NCBI GenBank assembly: GCA_039180875.1
Contig: JBCDCY010000012.1
Location: 54,626-118,625, forward strand
Reading direction: 5' to 3'
From: JBCDCY01 sp039180875
GTDB lineage: Bacteria > Pseudomonadota > Alphaproteobacteria > Rhodobacterales > Rhodobacteraceae
Length of the DNA: 64,000 bases
Shown here: positions 1 to 8,334 of the stretch, piece after piece
Position numbering within the stretch: the first letter of the stretch is position 1
Layout of the letters: every line of letters begins with the position of its first letter
Program-made: the position numbers and the translations under genes
Notes under the pieces: model-generated
Databases searched by the model: none
Told to the model about the DNA's origin: nothing
Seen by the model: only the letters and a program-made list of their open reading frames with translations

Positions 1-1175
1 ACTCCATCGACTTCAAGGCCGGCTACTCGATGACCGCCGCGCCTCTGATCGCCGACGGCGTGGTGATCGTCGGCATCTCCGGCGGTGAGTACGGCATTCG
101 CGGCTACCTCGAGGGCTATAACCCCGACACCGGCGAGCGCCTCTGGCGGACCTACACCGTGCCGGCGCCGGGCGAGCCCGGGTCGGAGACCTGGCCCGAC
201 GGCGATGCCTGGCAGCGCGGCGGCGGCCCGACCTGGCTGACCGGCACCTACGATCCGGAGGAGAACACTGTCTACTGGGGCACCGGCAATGCCGGCCCCT
301 GGAACCCGACGGTGCGGGAGGGGGACAATCTCTTCACCAACACCCTCCTGGCGCTCGATCCGAGATCCGGGGAGATCAAGTGGCACTATCAGTTCTCGCC
401 CAACGATCCCTACGACTATGACGGCACGAACGAGCTTATCCTGACCGAGCTGGACGGCCGGAAGGTCATCATCCAGGCCAACCGGAACGGGTTCCTCTAC
501 GTCATCGACCGGGAAACCGGCATGCCGATCGCGGCCAACAAGTTCGTCGATCGCGTGGACTGGGCCGAGAGCATCGACCTCACCACCGGCCGACCCGTTC
601 AGAATGACGAGTTGAAGGCGAACCTGGTGGCCGGCGAGCAGGTGGAGTTCTGGCCCTCGGCCTTCGGCGGTAAGAACTGGGCGCCGTCCTCGCTCTCGGC
701 CTCCACCGGCTACATCTACGTCAATACCTTCAACATCGGCATGTTCTACACGGCCGTCGAGCCGCGCTACCGTGCCGGCACGTTCTATTTCGGTGCCGAT
801 TTCGCCTGGTCCTGGCCGGAGGGTGACCGCGGCAAACTGCGCGCCTTCGACCCGATGACGGGCGAGGTGCAGTGGGAACAACCCTCCGAGATGCCGCGCA
901 ACGCCGGCATCCTCTCCACCGGCGGCGACGTGGTGTTCACCGGCAACCAGAACGGTGACTTCGAGGCGTTTCACGCCGAGACCGGCGAGCAGCTCTGGGC
1001 CTTCAACACCGGCTCCGGCATCGTCGGCCAGCCGGTGACGTGGGAGATGGACGGTACCCAGTACGTCACCATCCTGAACGGCGGCGGCGCGGTCTACGCC
1101 CTGTTCTCGGGCGACGAGCGGTTGGCGCAATATCCGGCAGGGGGCAACGTCTGGACCTTCGCGCTCAGCAATTGA
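1..1175 (+). CDS. PQQ-dependent alcohol dehydrogenase (quinoprotein), C-terminal part
   Basis: The gene is open at the left window edge, so only about the last 390 residues are present. The repeated W-motif propeller blades (for example GEIKWHYQF, GEQLWAFNTGSG, GWAPSS) are those of periplasmic quinoprotein alcohol dehydrogenases, which oxidise alcohols with PQQ and pass electrons to cytochrome c. Aligning GDNLFTNTLLALDPRSG to the family places the catalytic Asp at codon 357-359. The residue two after it is Arg, not the Asp typical of lanthanide-dependent XoxF/PedH enzymes, so a calcium-dependent ethanol-dehydrogenase-like enzyme is more likely (inference). There is no haem domain at the C-terminus. 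A separate cytochrome c starts 4 bases downstream and an MxaJ/XoxJ-like protein follows, as in methanol/ethanol oxidation clusters. The substrate is not determinable. Confidence 0.93.
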   Translation, partial: SIDFKAGYSMTAAPLIADGVVIVGISGGEYGIRGYLEGYNPDTGERLWRTYTVPAPGEPGSETWPDGDAWQRGGGPTWLTGTYDPEENTVYWGTGNAGPWNPTVREGDNLFTNTLLALDPRSGEIKWHYQFSPNDPYDYDGTNELILTELDGRKVIIQANRNGFLYVIDRETGMPIAANKFVDRVDWAESIDLTTGRPVQNDELKANLVAGEQVEFWPSAFGGKNWAPSSLSASTGYIYVNTFNIGMFYTAVEPRYRAGTFYFGADFAWSWPEGDRGKLRAFDPMTGEVQWEQPSEMPRNAGILSTGGDVVFTGNQNGDFEAFHAETGEQLWAFNTGSGIVGQPVTWEMDGTQYVTILNGGGAVYALFSGDERLAQYPAGGNVWTFALSN

Positions 1176-1179
1176 TCCG

Positions 1180-1554
1180 ATGCGCGCCCACGCCGCGATA
1201 GCGCTGGCGTTGGCCCTGATGGCGGGGCCAACGTTCGCCGAGGAACAGGCCGAGTTCCCCCGCGTGTTCCACGCCGGGGAGACGGCCTACAAGAACCTCT
1301 GCGCCCACTGCCACGGGCTGGAGATGGTTAACTCGGGCGTGTCGTCCTACGATCTCCGCCAATGGCCCAAGGACGATCGGGAGGGCTTCGAGGACAGCGT
1401 GCGCAACGGCATGGGTGACATGCCCGCGTGGGCGGATGTGCTGTTCCCGGAGGAGTATGTGGCGCTTTGGGCCTATGTCGTCACCCGCGCCGGGCAAGAG
1501 CCGCTGCCTGAGGGCCTCGCGGAGGAATTCGACGCCATCCTGAACGGCGGCTGA
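1180..1554 (+). CDS. Periplasmic cytochrome c, electron acceptor of the PQQ dehydrogenase
   Basis: This is a 124-residue protein with a signal peptide (about residues 1-20, cleavage near TFA-EEQ). It has one haem-binding motif CAHCH at residues 41-45 and a probable distal Met ligand at M81 in GMGDMPAW. The size and layout match small class I cytochromes c paired with quinoprotein alcohol dehydrogenases. It starts 4 bases after the dehydrogenase stop and ends 3 bases before the next gene, so all three are probably co-transcribed. The inferred role is to carry electrons from PQQ to the respiratory chain. Confidence 0.9.
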   Translation: MRAHAAIALALALMAGPTFAEEQAEFPRVFHAGETAYKNLCAHCHGLEMVNSGVSSYDLRQWPKDDREGFEDSVRNGMGDMPAWADVLFPEEYVALWAYVVTRAGQEPLPEGLAEEFDAILNGG

Positions 1555-1557
1555 GCC

Positions 1558-2514
1558 GTGTTGCGGCTTTCCAGCCTCGTTGCGCTGGTCGCGCTCGGCC
1601 TCAGTGGCCTGACCGCCCCGCCGGTCTCCGCAAATGGCGATCTGACGGTCTGCCTGCCGCGCAATGCCGGCGTGATCGCCGGGCGGCGCCTGACCGGTGG
1701 CAGCGGCTTTGACTTTCGCATGTCCGAGGCCGTCGCCGCGCGCCTGGGGCAGTCCCTGACGGTCGTCTGGTACGAAAACGAGTTGGAGGAGGAGAGCGAT
1801 CCGCTGATGGAGACCTATGCCATGCTCTCCTACCGCCTCTGCGATCTCGTGCCCGGCCATCCCCGATATGTCGGCGCGGTCGGCACGCCGAGCTTTGCCC
1901 GCGCCTCCCTGCCGCGCTGGCTCGGTATGCCCCGCGACGTCGATCCGCTGACGGGGCTCTTGAAGGACCGCTTGGCCGGTTATGTCGACGTGGCGCCGAT
2001 TGCGGTGAGCGCGGGCTACATGCGCTCGGAGATCGGCCTAGTCTATCGCGAGGGAACGCCGGAGCCCACGGGGCTGAACGACACAGGCGGGCGCGCCCTC
2101 GCCGTGCAGCAGGGCGTCTTGAGCGGGGCCATCGCCATGCTGCAATCCACGCCGGAAGTGCGCGCCAAGATCACGACCCACAATCCGGGGCCAGGGTTCC
2201 TTTGGGACGTGGAAAGCGGTGGCGGCGATCTGGCGATCATCGACGTGCCGGCTTTCGACACCCACATGGCGGCCAATCCGTTCAGCGCCCTCCGCCTCGC
2301 CGCTTGGCGCCATGGGTTCGGGATGGATCTCGGCTTTGCGGCACTGGCTGAGAATCAGGCGCTGCTGGACGAGGTGAGCGAGGCCCTCGAGGCGCTGGTG
2401 ACCTCGGGTGAGGCCGCGGCCCTGGCTGGGGAGGAGGGACTGACCTACGCCCCACCCCGGGACGAGGCGCTGGCGCCCCCGCTGACCCGGGCGTCGTTGC
2501 TGGCGCTGCAATGA
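1558..2514 (+). CDS. Quinoprotein dehydrogenase-associated solute-binding protein (MxaJ/XoxJ-like)
   Basis: This is a 318-residue periplasmic protein starting with GTG just after the cytochrome c stop. It has a signal peptide (about 1-25, cleavage near VSA-NGD) and a family-3 solute-binding fold. The N-terminal stretch LTVCLPRNAGV and the segment around YENELEEESDP resemble the binding-protein-like partners encoded beside methanol/alcohol quinoprotein dehydrogenases. In known systems these proteins help assemble or activate the dehydrogenase rather than feed an ABC transporter, and no amino-acid-type permease sits next to this gene. Its position directly behind dehydrogenase and cytochrome c supports that role. 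The family call is from remembered patterns, not from a search. Confidence 0.72.
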   Translation: MLRLSSLVALVALGLSGLTAPPVSANGDLTVCLPRNAGVIAGRRLTGGSGFDFRMSEAVAARLGQSLTVVWYENELEEESDPLMETYAMLSYRLCDLVPGHPRYVGAVGTPSFARASLPRWLGMPRDVDPLTGLLKDRLAGYVDVAPIAVSAGYMRSEIGLVYREGTPEPTGLNDTGGRALAVQQGVLSGAIAMLQSTPEVRAKITTHNPGPGFLWDVESGGGDLAIIDVPAFDTHMAANPFSALRLAAWRHGFGMDLGFAALAENQALLDEVSEALEALVTSGEAAALAGEEGLTYAPPRDEALAPPLTRASLLALQ

Positions 2515-2759
2515 CGGCCTGAACGGCGGCGCGCTCCTGCTGGCGTGCCTCCTGCCGGGCGGCCAACCGGATAGGGCCGAGGCTCACCAACCCCGCGCCA
2601 GCGAAAAAATTCAGACCGCGGGATATGGCGCCCAACCTCAGGGCGTCCGCGCCGCGCCGTGTTCCTTCTAGCATCGACGACGTTGCCGGGTCCCGCGCAC
2701 GCAGGTCGCGGAGCGGCAGGTGCAGAGGAACGACCTGCGCTTGAATAGGGAGGTCACAC
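2515..2759. other. 245-base intergenic region upstream of the Liv-type binding protein
   Basis: I see no gene here. It separates the dehydrogenase trio from the transporter-led operon and should hold the promoter of the binding-protein gene. A strong ribosome binding site (GGGAGG) lies just ahead of the ATG at 2760. No clear sigma-70 boxes or palindrome stood out. Confidence 0.4.
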
Positions 2760-4025
2760 ATGAAGAAGGCACTTATCGCCTCAGTCTCAAGCCTGGCCCT
2801 GCTGGTCCCCGCTGGCGCCCTGGCCCAGGATGACCCCGTCCGGTTCGGCGTCCTCGTCGCCCTCGAAGGCGCCTTTGCCGAAGGCGGTGCCGACGGCGTG
2901 CGCAACGTCGAACTGGCGATCGAGCAGGCCGGCGGCACCGCCGGGGGGCGCCCGATCGAGATCGTCGTCGCGCCGACCGACACGACGCCCGACACCACCG
3001 TCCGCCAGGCCCGCAAGCTGATCGAGCAGGACGGCGTCGACATCATCCTCGGGCCGCTCTCGGGCTCGGAGGGCATCGCCATGCGCGACTACGCCAAGAC
3101 GATCCCGGACAACACCGTGATCAACGGCATCTCCGGCGCGCTCGAGACCACCTATGTCGATCCGGCGGAGAACTTCTTCCGCTTCAACCTGGACGGCGCA
3201 CAGTGGGGTGCCGGCCTTGGCACCTATGTGGTGGAGGAAAAGGGCTGGACCCGCGTGGCCACGGTCGCCGCGGACTATTCCTTCGGCTACACCAACTTCC
3301 TCGGGTTCGCGGTGGACTTCTGCCGCTCCGGCGGTGAGATCGTCGATCGGTTCTGGGTGCCGCTCGGCTCGTCCGACTTCGGTGGCGTGATCGCGGCGCT
3401 GCCCGACGATGTGGATGCGATCTATCTCGGCGTGGGCGGCACGGACGCGATCAACTTCCTGAACCAGTACAATCAGGCTGGGTCAGAGACCAACCTGATC
3501 GGCGGCACGATCATGGCCGATCCGACGGTGCTCACCTCGCGCGGGCGCGCGAAAGAGGCGCTGATCGGCACGCCGACCTCAGGCCCGCTGGCCGAAGACA
3601 ACCCTGACGAGGCCTGGCAGGCCTATGTCACCGCCTATCAGGAGGCGTTCCCGGAGGATGAGCGCTTCCCCTCGCCGTCGCTCTTCGGCGTCGGCTACTA
3701 CGTCGCGACCTTGGCCGCGATCCAGGGCTTAAACGAGGTCGACGGCGATCTGTCCGACGGCCATGCCGCCTTCCGCGAGGCGCTGTCGAGCGTACCTCTG
3801 GAGACCCCGCTCGGCACCGTGACCTTGAACGAGAACCGCCAGGCCACCGGATCGGTGTTCATCAACGAGGTGGTCGAGGACGGCGACGGCGGCCTGCGCA
3901 ACGAGTTCAAGGCGCGCACCGACAACGTCAACCAGACCTTGGGTATGACGGCGGAGGAATTCGCCGCCATGGGCCTGCCGTCCCGCGACACGCCGGACTG
4001 CGCAGCGCTCCGCGAAGGGGGCTGA
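2760..4025 (+). CDS. Branched-chain amino acid-type ABC transporter substrate-binding protein (Peripla_BP_6)
   Basis: This is a 421-residue periplasmic binding protein. Its signal peptide is textbook (MKK start, hydrophobic core, cleavage near ALA-QDD at about residue 22). It is followed by a Leu/Ile/Val-binding-type fold beginning FGVLVALEGAFAEGGADG, with the characteristic ILGPLSGSEG segment. This family delivers amino acids, amides, urea or aromatic acids to LivHMGF-type importers, and the matching permeases and ATPases start 2.2 kb downstream on the same strand. A GC-rich hairpin follows the stop, which may set a higher transcript level for the binding protein than for downstream genes. 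Ligand identity cannot be read from the sequence. Confidence 0.92.
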   Translation: MKKALIASVSSLALLVPAGALAQDDPVRFGVLVALEGAFAEGGADGVRNVELAIEQAGGTAGGRPIEIVVAPTDTTPDTTVRQARKLIEQDGVDIILGPLSGSEGIAMRDYAKTIPDNTVINGISGALETTYVDPAENFFRFNLDGAQWGAGLGTYVVEEKGWTRVATVAADYSFGYTNFLGFAVDFCRSGGEIVDRFWVPLGSSDFGGVIAALPDDVDAIYLGVGGTDAINFLNQYNQAGSETNLIGGTIMADPTVLTSRGRAKEALIGTPTSGPLAEDNPDEAWQAYVTAYQEAFPEDERFPSPSLFGVGYYVATLAAIQGLNEVDGDLSDGHAAFREALSSVPLETPLGTVTLNENRQATGSVFINEVVEDGDGGLRNEFKARTDNVNQTLGMTAEEFAAMGLPSRDTPDCAALREGG

Positions 4026-4042
4026 CACCTCCTCCTCGTGGT

Positions 4043-4064
4043 GGGGCCGGCTCAGCCCGGCCCC
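4043..4064 (+). terminator. GC-rich hairpin after the binding-protein gene
   Basis: There is an 8-bp perfect stem (GGGGCCGG / CCGGCCCC) with a 6-base loop, starting 18 bases after the stop codon. There is no clean U-run, so it may be an attenuating or mRNA-stabilising structure rather than a full terminator. Confidence 0.5.
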
Positions 4065-4144
4065 GCCATTCCCCAAGTAAGTGAATTCGCGCGCGCTAGG
4101 TCGCGCTGGGCTGCGAACCGCTCCGTGACGAGAGGGGCCGGGCG

Positions 4145-5185
4145 ATGTCTCTCATCCTCTACCTCACGCGGATCCACTTCGCCGATGGCGTGCTGGAGGA
4201 TGCGCTGGGCGAGGAGGCGAAGCGCCACGCCATCGCGCGGCCGCTCATCCTGACGGAGAACAGCCCGGCGGCCGCGCCATGGTTGGACCGGGTGATCGAC
4301 GCTTTACCCGGGAAGGCACCGCCGACCCTTGTCAGCGCCGATCCGCAGGGGCCCGCGGCCGCGGACCGGCAGCGCGTGCAGACGGCCCTGAACGAAGGAG
4401 CCTGCGACGGCATCGTGGCGCTTGGCGAGCGTCGGACCCTCGACCTCTCCCGGGTCTTCGCCGCCGCCGACGTGCCGGTGATTGCGCTGCCCACCACGAC
4501 GGAGACGATCGGCCTTGGCCCGATTGCGCCGCACATCTGGTCGCGTCCGGCGCGGCGGCCGCCGGTGCCCTCGGCCATCCTCTGCGATCCGACGCTCACG
4601 ACCGGGCTCGACCCCGCCGCCACTGCCGCTGCGGGGATGGGCGTTCTGGTCCAATGCCTCGAGAGTTTTCTGAGCACCACCTTCAACCCCCCCGCCGACG
4701 GCATCGCGCTGGACGGCTTGCGCCGGGCGGCCGGATCGCTGGAGCGCTCGGTCGCCGACGGTGCCGACCTTGACGCGCGCCGCGATCTGCTGGCCGCCGC
4801 CCTCAACGCCGGGCTCGCGGCCGAAAAGGGCTTCGGCGGGATCGAAGCGGCGGCCCATGGGCTCGAGGCCGCCTCGCACCGTCGCGCGGGGCGCTTCCGG
4901 GGGGCGCTCCTGGCCAAGGTGCTTGCCTTCAACGCCCCGGCGATCGAGGACCGCTTCGCCGCGATCCGCGCAACCCTCGGCCTGCCGCCGCGGGCCGATA
5001 TCGCCGCGCATCTGAGCGCATTGGCGGAGCGGATCGGGCTGCCGCTCAGCCTCTCGGAGGCCGGGATTGCCGCCCCGGTGCTGCCCGATGCGGCGGCCCG
5101 CGCGGCCGCCGATCCTGCCAACCGCACCAACCCGCGCCACGCAATCGCCACCGATTATGAGAGCATCCTGCGCGCCACTCTCTGA
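4145..5185 (+). CDS. Degenerate iron-containing alcohol dehydrogenase family protein
   Basis: The 346-residue protein has the overall layout of group III (Fe-type) alcohol dehydrogenases/maleylacetate reductases. The segment CDGIVALG precedes the expected GGGS dinucleotide loop, PTTTETIG matches the PTTxxTGSE region, and a helical C-terminal domain contains AAHGLEAASHRRAG and a final NPR motif. The signature residues are lost. The GGGS loop reads GERR. The metal-site motif normally DALxHAxE reads GVLVQCLE (Asp to Gly, His to Gln). The other two metal His positions read Glu and Ala. A metal-dependent dehydrogenase is therefore unlikely. It may be metal-independent, a scaffold or a pseudoenzyme. 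It lies between the binding protein and the AraC regulator. Confidence 0.7.
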   Translation: MSLILYLTRIHFADGVLEDALGEEAKRHAIARPLILTENSPAAAPWLDRVIDALPGKAPPTLVSADPQGPAAADRQRVQTALNEGACDGIVALGERRTLDLSRVFAAADVPVIALPTTTETIGLGPIAPHIWSRPARRPPVPSAILCDPTLTTGLDPAATAAAGMGVLVQCLESFLSTTFNPPADGIALDGLRRAAGSLERSVADGADLDARRDLLAAALNAGLAAEKGFGGIEAAAHGLEAASHRRAGRFRGALLAKVLAFNAPAIEDRFAAIRATLGLPPRADIAAHLSALAERIGLPLSLSEAGIAAPVLPDAAARAAADPANRTNPRHAIATDYESILRATL

Positions 5186-5311
5186 GCGGCGGCGCGCACG
5201 GCCCGTTTTGTCGCCAACGCGACTTGCGGTATCGTCGGGAAAACCGAGCGCGGCCGCCGTATCGGTCGACGCCAAAAAATATAAAGAAAACCAGCGCCCT
5301 AGGGGGGTTCT

Positions 5312-6142
5312 ATGAGCGAGTCTCTGGCCGTCTTCCACGGCCCTTTCGGACGTGTCTGCCTCTACTCGATGGACCGCCGCATGGTGCCCCATGGCCACCG
5401 CGAAGGGCATCTTATCTTCCATGTCCAAGGTCCGGCGGCGACGCTGGACGTGAACGGCAAGGCCTGGCCCCTGGCGCCCGGTCAGGCCGTCGCGGTGAGC
5501 CCTTGGGAGGCGCATCACTACGTGCCGATCACCAGCCGCGAGCCGACGCTCGCCTTGGTCCTCTACATCCGGCCCTCCTGGTTCTTAGAGGTGGCGCGGC
5601 GGGCCTCGGCCTCGCTCTGTTTCGGGCGAACCGGCATCGAAGTGACCGACCACCTGTCGCGCCTGGTCTTCGGCACGGCGCACGCCATGCTGGACGACGA
5701 CAGCACGGACCTGTCGATCGAGGATCAGGTCTGCGATCTCAGCCAACTGGCCTTCGACCAGTCCTGGCAGTGGACGCCGCGCGGGGCGGACTTCACCGGC
5801 CCGGACATGCCGCGGCGTGATTTTCGGATCCGCAAGGCGTTGAAGGCGATGCAATCGCGCATCGGCGACATGATCGAGCTCGACACCGTCGCGCGGGAGG
5901 CAGGCCTGTCCCGCCCACACTTCTACAAGCTGTTCCGGGCGCAGATCGGCCTGACGCCGAACCTCTACATGAACGCCCTCAGGATGGAGCGGGCGATCGA
6001 CCATTTGGTGAACTCGGACCAACCGGTGGCCGAGATCGGCTTCGATCTGGGCTTCTCGAGCCAGGCCAGCTTCTCCCGCTTCTTCATCAGCAACGGCGCC
6101 GTGCCGCCATCGGCCTATCGGCGCAGCGTCCACGTCGCCTGA
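5312..6142 (+). CDS. AraC family transcriptional regulator
   Basis: This is a 276-residue regulator. The N-terminal ~150 residues form a cupin-like AraC ligand-binding domain (MVPHGHREGHLIFHV, then PLAPGQAVAVSPWEAHHY). The C-terminal ~100 residues contain two helix-turn-helix motifs (VAREAGLSRPHFYKLFRAQ and VAEIGFDLGFSSQASFSRFF), with the typical NxxRMERA linker between them. The ATG is preceded by a GGGGG ribosome binding site. It sits between the Fe-ADH-like gene and the Liv permease genes, all on the same strand, so it is the obvious candidate to control the catabolic operon. The inducer is unknown but is probably the transported compound or a metabolite (inference). Confidence 0.93.
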   Translation: MSESLAVFHGPFGRVCLYSMDRRMVPHGHREGHLIFHVQGPAATLDVNGKAWPLAPGQAVAVSPWEAHHYVPITSREPTLALVLYIRPSWFLEVARRASASLCFGRTGIEVTDHLSRLVFGTAHAMLDDDSTDLSIEDQVCDLSQLAFDQSWQWTPRGADFTGPDMPRRDFRIRKALKAMQSRIGDMIELDTVAREAGLSRPHFYKLFRAQIGLTPNLYMNALRMERAIDHLVNSDQPVAEIGFDLGFSSQASFSRFFISNGAVPPSAYRRSVHVA

Positions 6143-6255
6143 CTTTGCCGGGGGGCGGCAGAAGGAACAGACCCTCGGGTATGCAGTCGCCCGCCGCGCG
6201 GCGCTAGGCTTGCGCACCGGCCGCAGCGTTGCGGGACCGGCCAAGGCGTGAGGCC

Positions 6256-7269
6256 ATGCAAGACTTCGTCAGGCGGCATCCGATCTGGTCCCTGCTCATC
6301 GCGCTCGTCGTCGCGGTGCTGCTGTGGCTGATCTTCGCCCCCTGGTCGGAAGAGATGGTCGCCGTCCTCGGCCGCAAACGGGTGTTCCTGAACGGCATCT
6401 TCGGCGGCGTCACCCTCGGCGCGCTCTACTTCCTCGTGGCCTCCGGCTTCACCCTGATCTTCGGCCTGATGCGCAACGTCAATCTCGCCCACGGCTCGCT
6501 CTACCTGGTCGGCGGCTACCTGGGGTTCGAGATTTCCGAGGCGACGGGCTCCTGGCTGTTCGCCTTTCCCGTCGTCTTCGTCGTCGTCGCGATCCTGGGC
6601 CTGATCCTGCAGAACCAGGTGTTCCGGCGGATGGAGGGGGAGGAGATCCGCCAGACCATGGTGACCATCGGCCTGTCGGTGGTGTTTGCCGATCTGATGC
6701 TCTGGATCTGGGGCGGTCAGTCCTACACGGTGTTCTCGCCGGACTGGCTGTCGGGGCCGATGACGCTCCCGGTGATCTCGACGATCCGGGACACAGGCGA
6801 GGTCGTCTATCTCCGCTACCCGGCCGTGCGGATGGCGATCCTGCTCGCTGCCATCGTCATCGGCGTGGCGATGTGGCTGGTGCTGAACCGCACCCGGCTC
6901 GGCATGCTGGTCCGCGCCGGCGTCGATGATCGGGAGATGCTGGCCGCCTCGGGCGTGCGGATCCAGTACGTGTTCCTCGCCGTCTTCGCCTTCGGCGCCG
7001 GCCTGGCCGGGATCGCCGGGATTGTCGGCGGGACCTTCCAGTCGCTCTCGCCGGGGGAGGATACAAGGTTCCTCCTGGCCAGCCTCGTCGTCGTCATCGT
7101 CGGCGGCATGGGCTCGATCCCCGGGGCGGCGATCGGCGCGCTGATCATCGGGCTGTCGGAGCAGTTGGGCCTGATCTACGCGCCTACCTACTCGGTCGTC
7201 TTCACCTTCCTGATCATGGCCGCCGTGCTGGCCTTCCGGCCCCAGGGCCTGCTGGGCGAGGCGCGATAG
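6256..7269 (+). CDS. livH: Liv-type ABC transporter permease (LivH family)
   Basis: This is a 337-residue inner-membrane permease. I chose the ATG at 6256 (MQDFVRRHP) over a TTG 27 bases upstream because it follows a GAGG-type ribosome binding site. About eight hydrophobic segments are visible, as is the family hallmark GLMRNVNLAHGSLYLVGGY near the N-terminus and the conserved loop around LGMLVRAGVDDREMLAASGV. It forms the membrane channel with LivM, powered by the two ATPases encoded downstream. The next gene starts immediately after its stop codon, so this is a tight operon. The substrate is not known: this family moves branched-chain amino acids, amides, urea or aromatic acids. Confidence 0.93.
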   Translation: MQDFVRRHPIWSLLIALVVAVLLWLIFAPWSEEMVAVLGRKRVFLNGIFGGVTLGALYFLVASGFTLIFGLMRNVNLAHGSLYLVGGYLGFEISEATGSWLFAFPVVFVVVAILGLILQNQVFRRMEGEEIRQTMVTIGLSVVFADLMLWIWGGQSYTVFSPDWLSGPMTLPVISTIRDTGEVVYLRYPAVRMAILLAAIVIGVAMWLVLNRTRLGMLVRAGVDDREMLAASGVRIQYVFLAVFAFGAGLAGIAGIVGGTFQSLSPGEDTRFLLASLVVVIVGGMGSIPGAAIGALIIGLSEQLGLIYAPTYSVVFTFLIMAAVLAFRPQGLLGEAR

Positions 7270-8334
7270 ATGGCCCTGATCGAAACCCGCAAGCGCCCGG
7301 TGGTCGAGGCCACGTGGCTCGAGAAGATCCCGGTGGCATGGTGGGCCATCGTGCTGATCCTGCTGACCATGCCGGCCTGGGCCAACGACTTTGTGCTCTT
7401 CCAGGTCATGGGCTGGACGTTCATCCTGGGCATGATCGCCCTGTCGCTGATGTTCCTGGCCGGCTACGGCGGCATGGTCAGCCTGATCCAGATGTCGGTG
7501 GCGGCGATGGCCGGCTATATGGTCGCGATCTTCGGCAACTCCGGCATGGGCGAGATCAGCATGGGGCTGCCCTGGTGGTTAACCATCCCGATCGCCATCG
7601 TCATCGCCGCGATCTTCGGCACCATGGTCGGCGCGCTCGCGGTGCGGACCGAGGGCATATACACGATCATGATCACCCTCGCGATCGCGGCCGCGTTCTT
7701 CTACTTCACGCGGCAGAACTACGCGATCTTCAACGGGTATTCGGGCTTCAACCTGGTGGTGCCGCCGATGCTGTTCGGCGTCGATTGGCGGGCGCCGATG
7801 CCGTTCTACTACCTGACGCTCGGCTGCGCGGCGATCTGCTACGGCGCGGTGGTCTATGTCGCGCGCGCGCCGTTCGGGCTGGCACTGCAAGGGGTGCGGG
7901 ACAATCCCCGGCGGATGGCGGCGCTCGGCTTCAACGTCACCGCCCACCGGATCGCCGCCTACACTTTCGCCAGTGTGATCGCAGCCATCGGCGGCATTCT
8001 CCTGGTCTGGCAGAACGCCCAGATCGCCCCGGGGACGGCGGGTATCCCGGCGGTGATCGACGTTTTGGTGATCGCGGTGATCGGCGGCCTCGCGCGGCCC
8101 ATCGGCCCCTTTATCGGCGCGCTGATCTATGTCTTGCTGCGCACCTTCTCGCCCGACGTGCTGACGGCCTTCGACCTCTCGGGCGAGCGTTTCAAGCTGG
8201 TGATCGGGCTTGGCTTTCTGGCCATCGTCTTCTTCTCGCCGGACGGCGTTCTCGGCCTGTGGGAGCGTTGGAGGGCGCGGCGCGACAGCGCCCGCGATCC
8301 GCTGACAGGGGCGCGCGATGACGCTGCTGGATAG
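7270..8334 (+). CDS. livM: Liv-type ABC transporter permease (LivM family)
   Basis: This is a 354-residue multi-spanning membrane protein. It carries the LivM conserved region around FGLALQGVRDNPRRMAALG, the EAA-like cytoplasmic loop that contacts the ATPases, and ends in a charged tail. It starts directly after the LivH stop and overlaps the LivG start by 17 bases, indicating translational coupling. It partners with LivH to form the translocation pore for the ligand captured by the binding protein at 2760. Confidence 0.93.
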   Translation: MALIETRKRPVVEATWLEKIPVAWWAIVLILLTMPAWANDFVLFQVMGWTFILGMIALSLMFLAGYGGMVSLIQMSVAAMAGYMVAIFGNSGMGEISMGLPWWLTIPIAIVIAAIFGTMVGALAVRTEGIYTIMITLAIAAAFFYFTRQNYAIFNGYSGFNLVVPPMLFGVDWRAPMPFYYLTLGCAAICYGAVVYVARAPFGLALQGVRDNPRRMAALGFNVTAHRIAAYTFASVIAAIGGILLVWQNAQIAPGTAGIPAVIDVLVIAVIGGLARPIGPFIGALIYVLLRTFSPDVLTAFDLSGERFKLVIGLGFLAIVFFSPDGVLGLWERWRARRDSARDPLTGARDDAAG

